From: an archaeon
GTDB taxonomy: Archaea; Iainarchaeota; Iainarchaeia; Iainarchaeales; Iainarchaeaceae
Reading direction: 5' to 3'
Assembly: GCA_024653905.1 (NCBI GenBank)
Contig: JANLGZ010000060.1
Span: 1-6,057 of the forward strand
DNA: 6,057 nt
Shown: positions 1 to 4,361 of the stretch, piece after piece
Layout: each line of letters opens with the position of its first letter
How positions within the stretch are numbered: position 1 is the first letter of the stretch
Program-made: the position numbers and the translations under genes
The notes under the pieces: generated by a model
Seen by the model: the letters and a program-made list of their open reading frames with translations, nothing else
What the model was told of the DNA's origin: nothing
Databases searched by the model: none

Positions 1-86
1 TTTGAAAAAATCAGGAGCAATCATATGTTTCAGTATAATTTTTTAATAAAATAAATATAAACATTCAATGGTGTTAAGTAAAATCA

Positions 87-386
87 CTATTCTTTTTCCA
101 CTTCAAAAGTCCCGCCTTCAATTCTAATTGCTTTTCCGTTCACGAGCGCATCGCTGATTTTTTTGTTTGCGGACTCCAAAGTGCGGTGAAAAGTCGGTTG
201 GGAAATATTCATTTTTTCTGCACACTTAATTTGTGAAAGCCCTTCAAGATTTGCCAAGTGAAGAGCCTCAACTTCCTCAATCTTGAGAGTTACCTCTTCC
301 AGTGTTCGCATTGGAACTCCTGCCGGCTTGAAGTAAACCACGTCAGGTTCGACTGAAACTTTTCTTCTTATTCTTGGTCTTGGCAT
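87..386 (-). CDS. DUF134 / UPF0251 family helix-turn-helix protein
   Basis: This is a 99-aa protein of the DUF134 (UPF0251) family, a probable DNA-binding regulator. Visible family marks are the MPRPRIRRKV start, the FKPAGVP segment (about 19-25), the EEVEALHLANLEGLSQ segment (about 37-52), and a sigma-70 region 4-like helix-turn-helix around residues 49-75 (QIKCAEKMNISQPTFHRTLE). A conserved tail, ISDALVNGKAIRIEGG, follows. The length is normal for the family. The ATG start fits the family N-terminus, and GTGATC lies 5 nt upstream, matching part of the archaeal anti-SD. The family's biochemical role is not established; in other genomes it often sits near DUF5320 and NifX-like or Mrp-type proteins. 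Here a DUF5320 gene and a mini-paralogue lie upstream on the same strand. A palindrome and a tandem duplication lie in front of this gene, so autoregulation is likely (inference). Family assignment is confident; target and ligand are unknown. Confidence 0.93.
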   Translation of the reverse strand: MPRPRIRRKVSVEPDVVYFKPAGVPMRTLEEVTLKIEEVEALHLANLEGLSQIKCAEKMNISQPTFHRTLESANKKISDALVNGKAIRIEGGTFEVEKE

Positions 387-434
387 CTTCGATCACTTTT
401 CTTAATTAATCAATAATTGAACAAAACACATTTT

Positions 435-452
435 ATTGAATTTGTATTCAAT
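435..452 (-). promoter_or_regulatory. Probable operator: ATTGAAT-N4-ATTCAAT palindrome upstream of the DUF134 gene
   Basis: This is a perfect inverted repeat with 7-bp arms and a 4-bp spacer, 48 bp upstream of the DUF134 start codon. On the minus strand a TATA-like AATAAATA (462-455) directly precedes it, so the palindrome would cover the region between the TATA box and the start site. A second possible TATA box, AATTTAAT (482-475), would put the start at the palindrome's edge instead. The GAAT-N4-ATTC core is shared with the palindrome at 989-1010 in front of the DUF5320 gene. That it binds the DUF134 protein is an inference. Confidence 0.6.
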
Positions 453-552
453 TCTATTTATTCATTTGCAATTCATTAAATTATCTTTTTTTGTCAAATT
501 ATTTTCTATTTATTCATTTGCAATTCATTAAATTATCTTTTTTTGTCAAATT
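452..552. repeat. Tandem duplication: two perfect 49-bp copies (452-500 and 504-552)
   Basis: The two copies are identical over 49 bp with a 52-bp period, separated by 3 bp. Each copy contains on the minus strand two direct AATGAAT half-sites 11 bp apart (one helical turn) with TGCA between them: 477-471 and 466-460 in one copy, 529-523 and 518-512 in the other. Each copy also carries TATA-like AATTTAAT and AATAAATA. AATGAAT is the arm of the palindrome at 989-1010. The left edge of the repeat touches the palindrome at 435-452, and its right end contains the stop codon of the 32-aa gene. Together with that palindrome it fills the 159-nt gene-free interval before the DUF134 gene. It looks like a duplicated promoter/upstream regulatory region. 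Confidence 0.9.
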
Positions 553-644
553 TTTTTTTTGAAAGAAGGCAACTCACAGTTGCCTTTTTTTCTTCCTGTT
601 TTTGGGCCTTTTCCTTCGGGTCCTTTACCATCTTTGTTTGGCAT
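546..644 (-). CDS. 32-aa mini-paralogue of the DUF5320 N-terminus
   Basis: This short ORF encodes 32 residues with the pattern MPxxDxxGPEGKGxxTGRxxGxC, then ends after a lysine-rich tail (LPSFKKKI). Its first 23 residues align without gaps to the upstream DUF5320 protein with 14 identities. At least six of those shared residues (five Gly, Pro and Lys positions) use different synonymous codons, which argues for an old, protein-level constrained duplication. The ATG follows the upstream stop codon by 6 nt. GGAG, 9 nt upstream, sits inside the last sense codons of the upstream gene (AAG GAG TGA), a layout typical of translational coupling. The peptide lacks the Gly-rich middle and coiled-coil tail of the larger protein. 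Its function is unknown. It could be a truncated remnant, but the intact RBS and synonymous divergence favour a real gene. Confidence 0.7.
   Translation of the reverse strand: MPNKDGKGPEGKGPKTGRKKGNCELPSFKKKI
566..586 (+). terminator. Hairpin followed by a T7 tract, terminator-like on the plus strand
   Basis: A perfect inverted repeat with 9-bp arms (AAGGCAACT / AGTTGCCTT) and a 3-nt loop is followed on the plus strand by T7 (585-591, beginning within the arm) and further T-rich sequence. In shape it is an intrinsic terminator for plus-strand transcription, although no plus-strand gene is visible upstream of it. On the minus strand it is part of the coding sequence of the 32-aa gene and is followed by an A-tract, so it would not work as a U-tract terminator for that gene. 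It may block antisense transcription or protect the 3' end of the mini-gene mRNA. Both roles are inferred. Confidence 0.4.
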
Positions 645-650
645 TTTGAA

Positions 651-950
651 TCACTCCTTTTGCAGTTGTTTTATTCTTTTTTCTATTTCTTCTTTCTCCG
701 CTTTCAGATTTTTTATTTCATCTTCTGCATTGTATTCAGCAGTTGCTTGATAAAATGGTCTTGCGTTTGCAAATCTTCCTGAGCCTCTTCCAAGACGCAT
801 TCCAAATCCTCTGCCTCTTCCAAATCCACTTGGGCAATTTCCAAAGCCAGAATTTCCAAATCCTGCAGTATCCTGACTTTTACAGTAACCAAGGACTCTG
901 CCTGTCATTTGTCCCTTTCCTTCAGGGCCTGTTCTATCTTCTTGTGGCAT
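651..950 (-). CDS. DUF5320 family Gly-rich, coiled-coil protein
   Basis: This is a 99-aa protein of the DUF5320 type. The N-terminus has the characteristic MPxxDRTGPEGKGxMTGRxxGYC pattern (residues 1-23). A Gly/Phe/Arg-rich low-complexity middle follows (about 28-62, with repeated FG and GRG steps and Cys39), and then a charged C-terminal helix predicted to form a coiled coil (about 73-99, EDEIKNLKAEKEEIEKRIKQL). Cys23 and Cys39 are the only cysteines. The family has no established function; it is often encoded with DUF134 regulators and NifX-like or Mrp-type Fe-S or metal-cluster proteins, which suggests a metal-linked role (inference). The ATG is fixed by the family N-terminus and by a near-perfect GGAGGTGG six nt upstream. 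The gene has its own TATA box and a palindromic operator candidate, and is probably co-transcribed with the 32-aa gene below it. Confidence 0.88.
   Translation of the reverse strand: MPQEDRTGPEGKGQMTGRVLGYCKSQDTAGFGNSGFGNCPSGFGRGRGFGMRLGRGSGRFANARPFYQATAEYNAEDEIKNLKAEKEEIEKRIKQLQKE
652..657 (-). promoter_or_regulatory. Ribosome-binding site of the 32-aa gene, overlapping the DUF5320 stop codon
   Basis: On the minus strand GGAGTG runs into the TGA stop of the DUF5320 gene. The GGAG core is 9 nt from the mini-gene's ATG. The overlap suggests that ribosomes terminating on the upstream gene re-initiate here, and it is one of the main reasons for calling the small ORF real. Confidence 0.6.
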
Positions 951-956
951 TATTTT

Positions 957-964
957 CCACCTCC
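957..964 (-). promoter_or_regulatory. Strong Shine-Dalgarno (GGAGGTGG) of the DUF5320 gene
   Basis: The minus-strand GGAGGTGG, 6 nt before the ATG, is nearly the full complement of the archaeal 16S 3' end. It is the strongest ribosome-binding site in the window and fixes the start codon. Confidence 0.85.
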
Positions 965-988
965 TTTTTTGGATTATTATTCATAACC

Positions 989-1010
989 ATAATGAATTAT
1001 TATTCATTAT
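989..1010 (-). promoter_or_regulatory. Probable operator: ATAATGAAT-N4-ATTCATTAT palindrome in the DUF5320 promoter
   Basis: This is a perfect inverted repeat with 9-bp arms and a 4-bp spacer. It begins 2 nt after the TATA box TTTAAATA on the minus strand, so it covers the stretch from the TATA box to the expected start site near 991. A bound protein would be expected to block RNA polymerase recruitment. The core AATGAAT-N4-ATTCATT differs from the palindrome at 435-452 only at the second base of each outer arm and in the spacer. A further copy of ATTATTCAT lies at 976-984. Confidence 0.62.
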
Positions 1011-1012
1011 AA

Positions 1013-1028
1013 TATTTAAATGTATGTT
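1013..1028 (-). promoter_or_regulatory. Archaeal TATA box and A-rich BRE for the DUF5320 transcript
   Basis: The minus strand reads AACATACATTTAAATA, with TTTAAATA (1020-1013) as the TATA box. Transcription would start about 25 nt downstream, near 991, leaving a leader of about 40 nt that contains the strong Shine-Dalgarno. The palindrome at 989-1010 lies directly against this box. Confidence 0.6.
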
Positions 1029-1033
1029 TTTTA

Positions 1034-1074
1034 CAGAAAATCAGAAAAAATCAGAAGAAATAAAAAAATTAAAA
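1034..1074 (-). terminator. U-rich terminator region downstream of the MscS gene
   Basis: Read on the minus strand this is a series of U-tracts (U4, U7, U3, U6, U4) built partly from three tandem short units of the type ATTTYTTCTG (1034-1061). Archaeal transcription commonly ends in such U-tracts without a hairpin. It lies about 100 nt after the MscS stop codon and just before the DUF5320 promoter, which is a sensible place for termination. No gene is visible between 1021 and 1169. Confidence 0.4.
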
Positions 1075-1120
1075 TAAGTACTTCTGGTTTATAAAATAAA
1101 TAATTTGCATATTTGCCGGT

Positions 1121-1165
1121 TATTTTAGTCGTTTTTTTTCCAGAGTATTTTAGTTATTTTTTTTC
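1121..1165 (+). repeat. Two imperfect 20-bp direct repeats, each with a T8 tract
   Basis: The unit TATTTTAG, two variable bases, T8, then C occurs at 1121-1140 and again at 1146-1165, with a 25-bp period and 18 of 20 positions identical. The T8 tracts are on the plus strand, so they could stop plus-strand (antisense) transcription before it enters the MscS gene. They would not act as U-tracts for the MscS message itself. The repeat may also be only a local slippage duplication. Confidence 0.55.
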
Positions 1166-1169
1166 AAAA

Positions 1170-2249
1170 TCATTTTTTATTATAATGTCCGAGAACTTCT
1201 TTTTGAGGATAGTATATTTTCATAATAGGCCAGCTGATTTCTATTCCTGCTGCGTCAAAACGCTTTTTAAGTTCTTTTATAAACTCGGTTTTGATTTTGA
1301 ACTGGTCAGGGTATTCATTGATTGTAAAGTAAATCCTGAAATTGATGTTTGAATCACCGAATTCCCTTAGCCTGAATGAAGGTTCAACTTCCGGAATCAT
1401 TCCCTTAACTGTTTTTTTGCAATACTCGACTGTTTCAAGTGTTACCTTTTCCACTTGCTCAAGATCCGCTTCATATGCAACTCCGCATTCCAAATAGATT
1501 GAAACATTAGAGTCAGGCATTGAATAGTTGATTATTATGCTTTCTGCCAGTTTTGCATTTGGAACAATGATAATTGTGTCCACCAGGGTTTTGAGTCTTG
1601 TTGAACGCCAGCCAATATCCTCAACATAGCCCTTGAGTTCCGTTGTGCCTGTGCTTTCAAGTTCTACAAAGTCCCCGACTCTTATCGGTCTGTCAGAGAG
1701 TACATTGAGGCCTGCGAAAAAGTTGGAAAGTGTTCCCTGCAAAGCCAGTCCGATTGCGATTCCCCCAACGCCTAAAGTTGCTACAAGCGGGGTTATCTCA
1801 ATTTTATAATTAATCAGAATCACTAGTACTGCGATTAAGTATATTGTGGCTGCAAGAATTTTGGTTATTATTTTAGGCGGTTTGGAATAACCTTTCTTGG
1901 ATTTAATCCAACTGATAAGAATTTCTCCGGAAATCTCTGCCAGTATATATGCACTTATCATTACTGCGAGCGTGAAAAAAGTATTGTTGATATACTCATG
2001 GTAAGCCTGTAAAGATGCAACCGATTTAAGCGCAAAGGATAGTGTTGCAAGAAAAACCAGAATAAACACAGGTTTCGGAATGAAGTCTCCGACCATTTTT
2101 TTTACTTTGGTTCTTGCACCACTCAGGGTTGTGCTAAAATAATATTTAAAAATCAGGTATATTATTATTCCAATAAAAAGGCCTATTGCCATTATTGTGA
2201 TAAACTCGGAGTATTCTCCTTCAAATAATTGAAAAATTTCTATTGGCAT
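1170..2249 (-). CDS. MscS-family small-conductance mechanosensitive ion channel
   Basis: This is a 359-aa membrane channel that would release solutes when membrane tension rises during hypo-osmotic shock. Predicted membrane segments lie at about 17-36, 61-77, 90-113 and 130-148. They are followed by the pore-lining helix at about 153-182, which carries the MscS signature GVGGIAIGLALQGTLSNFFAG. The beta domain starts with DRPIRVGDFVELE (187-198), continues through VEDIGWRSTRLKT and ends near the IIIVPNAKL segment (226-234). The alpha/beta C-terminal domain ends in the typical FDAAGIEISWP motif (331-341). Five helices make it longer than the three-helix E. coli MscS and closer to medium-sized archaeal and bacterial homologues. 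The ATG has no Shine-Dalgarno; TTTATTAATTA about 28 nt upstream suggests a short or leaderless transcript. The gene upstream ends 36 nt away on the same strand. The family call is firm. Confidence 0.95.
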   Translation of the reverse strand: MPIEIFQLFEGEYSEFITIMAIGLFIGIIIYLIFKYYFSTTLSGARTKVKKMVGDFIPKPVFILVFLATLSFALKSVASLQAYHEYINNTFFTLAVMISAYILAEISGEILISWIKSKKGYSKPPKIITKILAATIYLIAVLVILINYKIEITPLVATLGVGGIAIGLALQGTLSNFFAGLNVLSDRPIRVGDFVELESTGTTELKGYVEDIGWRSTRLKTLVDTIIIVPNAKLAESIIINYSMPDSNVSIYLECGVAYEADLEQVEKVTLETVEYCKKTVKGMIPEVEPSFRLREFGDSNINFRIYFTINEYPDQFKIKTEFIKELKKRFDAAGIEISWPIMKIYYPQKEVLGHYNKK

Positions 2250-2270
2250 ACTTAGATTATTATCATTTAA

Positions 2271-2283
2271 TAATTAATAAACC
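2271..2283 (-). promoter_or_regulatory. Possible TATA box for the MscS gene
   Basis: The minus strand reads GGTTTATTAATTA, centred about 28 nt before the MscS ATG. A start site about 25 nt downstream would fall only a few nt before the ATG, which agrees with the lack of a Shine-Dalgarno. The site sits in the 36-nt gap after the upstream gene, so read-through from that gene remains possible. Confidence 0.4.
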
Positions 2284-2285
2284 TA

Positions 2286-3134
2286 TTATGTTTCAGGAAA
2301 ACGTGTGACATAATTGATTACGGTGCGGTCATCTCTTTCAATTGCTTCTTTAATTTTTTCTTCACTTGGCAAGTGTTGTGCGAGCTTGCTTTTTCCCGCC
2401 TTTAAAATTTCCCTGGCTATTCTGAAGAGTTCCGCTTTTTCATGTTCTTTGACCTCATAAAGCAGGTTGATTGAAGATATAAGTTCACGTGCGGCCAGCT
2501 CTGGCTCTGCTATTTTTACCCTAATCATGCCAGAATCCGGGTGAATAAGCAGCATGAGTGTGTTATTTGCTTCGATGATTTCAATATTAACTAAAGAAGG
2601 GTGATAACCCGCCATTGCAATTCTGGTAAGAATATTAACTGCAGCCTTTCTTTTTTCAAGAGTATTTGCATAAGCTTGTAGGTTTTTTGCTTTGCTGACA
2701 ATTCCTCTTGGTGCTGTTTCTACAAGTTTGCCTTCAGGCGTCATGTAAACATGAGTATCTGCAAGATTAAGCCCGGCACTGGTGAGTTCTTGGATTACTT
2801 TGCTATATTTTTTAGGGGTCTCAGCAGTACCATTGAATTCACGCATGCTCACGATTAAATCTCCTCTGCTAGTGTGCACAACGCCTTTGTTCCAGATTAT
2901 TGGTTTTTCCATCTTGCCTGTTACCTTTTCTGCAGGAACATGGTAGTGGCCTTGTGTTTCTGCGAATTCAGCTGTTCCTGGTTTAGAAATAGAAATAATT
3001 TTTTTCCTGACAACCGCAGTTTTTCCGGTTCTTCTGCCATGGTGTACTCGTTTTTCCTGTTCTTCTCTGAACTGCAGTCCGCCCTGTTTTCTTTGCATTG
3101 TTTTTTTTGTTCTTCGTCCAGGCAAATTAACCAC
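2286..3134 (-). CDS. Unrecognised archaeal protein with a basic N-terminus
   Basis: I do not recognise this 282-aa protein. The first 45 residues are strongly basic (GRRTKK, QRKQGG, HHGRRTGK, RKK), suggesting RNA or DNA contact or a disordered tail. The rest is a mixed alpha/beta soluble domain without membrane segments. A beta-rich part lies at about 78-145 (including GVVHTSRGDLIVSM and THVYMTPEGKLVETAPRG), and helices dominate 146-176 and 208-282. The stretch AMAGYHPSLVNIEII followed by LMLLIHPDSG (173-202) faintly recalls the catalytic and metal-binding loops of kinase-like folds, but key residues are not clearly present. The chosen start is GTG: an AATTTAAA TATA box lies about 28 nt upstream, fitting a leaderless transcript, whereas the ATG at 3098 has no ribosome-binding site. 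Using that ATG would remove 12 residues. The protein is clearly coding; its function is unknown. Confidence 0.8.
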   Translation of the reverse strand: MVNLPGRRTKKTMQRKQGGLQFREEQEKRVHHGRRTGKTAVVRKKIISISKPGTAEFAETQGHYHVPAEKVTGKMEKPIIWNKGVVHTSRGDLIVSMREFNGTAETPKKYSKVIQELTSAGLNLADTHVYMTPEGKLVETAPRGIVSKAKNLQAYANTLEKRKAAVNILTRIAMAGYHPSLVNIEIIEANNTLMLLIHPDSGMIRVKIAEPELAARELISSINLLYEVKEHEKAELFRIAREILKAGKSKLAQHLPSEEKIKEAIERDDRTVINYVTRFPET

Positions 3135-3158
3135 AATATACTACAATGTCGTTGATTG

Positions 3159-3174
3159 TTTAAATTGCTTTTGG
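3159..3174 (-). promoter_or_regulatory. TATA box and BRE for the unrecognised 282-aa gene
   Basis: The minus strand reads CCAAAAGCAATTTAAA, an A-rich BRE followed by AATTTAAA. The box is centred about 28 nt before the GTG start, so the transcript would begin within a few nt of it. This supports the GTG over the downstream ATG. It forms one half of the divergent promoter region 3135-3310. Confidence 0.5.
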
Positions 3175-3267
3175 AAATGTTATGTATACTTGTAAATTGT
3201 TTTTAATGGTGTTTTTTTATTTTATACGTGAGATTGCACTAATTTAATCGGTTGTTTTTGAGTCATA

Positions 3268-3280
3268 ATATTAAATATAA
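3268..3280 (+). promoter_or_regulatory. TATA box for the hydroxyacid dehydrogenase gene
   Basis: AATATTAAATATA on the plus strand is centred about 36 nt before the ATG at 3311. The expected start near 3300 leaves a leader of about 10 nt, without a convincing Shine-Dalgarno. The remaining part of the divergent region (about 3175-3265) is AT-rich and holds no gene that I can support. Confidence 0.45.
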
Positions 3281-3310
3281 CTTTAATGCTAGTAATTGCA
3301 GGGTTTTGTA

Positions 3311-4312
3311 ATGAAAATTGCTTTTTTTGAGGTTGAGAAATGGGAGGAAAATTTTCTGAAAGAGCGATTAAAAAATCACACTCTTTATTTTTCTTCCAAA
3401 GAACTCACTCCTTCCAGAGCAAAAAAAATTTCTTCTTTTGATGCAATAGGGGTTTTCATTTATTCTCAGGTAACTTCAAAAGTTCTGGATCAGTTGCCAA
3501 AATTAAAACTAATAACTACTCTTTCAACAGGATTTGACCACATTGACCTTGAAGAATGTAAAAAACGTAAAATAATTGTTACTAATGTTCCTACTTATGG
3601 TGAAAACACCGTGGCTGAACATACTTTTGCTTTGCTTTTGACTTTGTCCAGAAAAATTCTAGAGGCTTACAACAGAACCCAAAGGGCTGATTTTTCAGCG
3701 GACGGTCTTAAAGGTTTTGATTTGAAGGATAAAACAATCGGGGTTATTGGATGCGGGCACATTGGTCAGCACGTGGTAAGAATAGCAAATGGTTTTCAGA
3801 TGAAAGTAATTGTTTATGAACCGCATAAAGATAAAATTTTGGAGAAAAAACTCGGATTCAAATATGTTTCTCTTGATTACCTCTACAAAAATTCTGACAT
3901 AATAACTTTCCATGTTCCTTTGGTTGAAAGCACAAAACACATGGTGAATAAGGGCACGCTTGCAAAATTCAAAAAAGGGGTAATATTGATTAATACTGCC
4001 AGAGGGGGAATCATTGATACTGCTGCTTTAATCACGGGGCTTTCAAAAGGAATTATTGGGGGTGCTGGTCTTGATGTTTTGGAAGGTGAATGTTATATCC
4101 GGGAAGAAAAACAGGTTATTAACAAAAATTTTCCAAAAGAATGCAATCTCAAAACAATACTGCAAAATCATGTTTTAATAAAAGAACCAAATGTACTTAT
4201 CACTCCTCATTGTGCTTTTAATAGTCAGGAAGCACTTGAGAGAATTCTGGAAACAACAATAAAGAATATTGATGGTTTTTCAGCAAAGAAAAAAGTTAAT
4301 GCAGTTCACTAA
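3311..4312 (+). CDS. NAD-dependent D-2-hydroxyacid dehydrogenase (D-lactate dehydrogenase-like)
   Basis: This 333-aa enzyme of the D-isomer-specific 2-hydroxyacid dehydrogenase family would interconvert a 2-oxoacid and a D-2-hydroxyacid (for example pyruvate and D-lactate) in the cytosol. The substrate-binding half contains LSTGFDHIDL (71-80) and NVPTYGENTVAEHTFALLL (92-110). The Rossmann domain has GCGHIG (147-152) and an acidic residue, Glu170, after the second beta strand, which favours NAD over NADP. Catalytic candidates are Arg231 in NTARGG, a Glu in GLDVLEGE (253-260), and His300 in ITPH. Residues 261-295, between the Glu and His motifs, are long, as in D-lactate-dehydrogenase-like members. 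I chose ATG 3311 over an in-frame TTG at 3296 because MKIAFFEVE matches the first beta strand of the family. The gene appears monocistronic. The exact substrate cannot be read from the sequence. Confidence 0.92.
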   Translation: MKIAFFEVEKWEENFLKERLKNHTLYFSSKELTPSRAKKISSFDAIGVFIYSQVTSKVLDQLPKLKLITTLSTGFDHIDLEECKKRKIIVTNVPTYGENTVAEHTFALLLTLSRKILEAYNRTQRADFSADGLKGFDLKDKTIGVIGCGHIGQHVVRIANGFQMKVIVYEPHKDKILEKKLGFKYVSLDYLYKNSDIITFHVPLVESTKHMVNKGTLAKFKKGVILINTARGGIIDTAALITGLSKGIIGGAGLDVLEGECYIREEKQVINKNFPKECNLKTILQNHVLIKEPNVLITPHCAFNSQEALERILETTIKNIDGFSAKKKVNAVH

Positions 4313-4321
4313 CCTTTCCAC

Positions 4322-4333
4322 AAAGCATTTATA
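4322..4333 (+). promoter_or_regulatory. BRE and TATA box for the DsbA-like gene
   Basis: AAAGCATTTATA is a textbook archaeal BRE/TATA pair. Its TTTATA centre lies about 31 nt before the ATG at 4362, so the leader should be about 6 nt. It lies only 10 nt after the dehydrogenase stop codon, showing that the two genes are probably separate transcription units. Confidence 0.6.
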
Positions 4334-4361
4334 CCTATTCTAATTAATTTAATTGGTTGAA

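Noticed and set aside
1..54. Open frames from the window edge on the plus strand (one ending at 52-54, another at 44-46) that could be the C-terminus of a gene entering from the left.
   Set aside because: Two plus frames are open over this short stretch and neither gives a recognisable sequence, so no choice can be supported. The region 1-86 is AT-rich with no other clear feature.
63..69. A single ATTCAAT half-site just downstream of the DUF134 gene.
   Set aside because: Only one half of the operator motif is present, and such 7-mers are expected by chance in AT-rich DNA.
534..550. TTGACA followed by GATAAT on the minus strand, resembling a bacterial promoter.
   Set aside because: The spacing is about 6 nt and not about 17, and the surrounding promoters are archaeal TATA/BRE types.
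452..552. Possible start of a CRISPR array because of two identical units.
   Set aside because: The repeat is 49 bp with only 3 bp between copies, so there is no spacer, and it contains promoter-like motifs. No cas genes are present.
743..1352. Long plus-strand open frames opposite the DUF5320 and MscS genes.
   Set aside because: Their translations are Phe/Leu/Ser-rich mirror sequences of the real minus-strand genes and show no family features.
3296..3310. TTG start for the dehydrogenase, 15 nt upstream of the chosen ATG.
   Set aside because: The added residues are not family-like, no ribosome-binding site supports the TTG, and the expected transcription start near 3300 falls after it.
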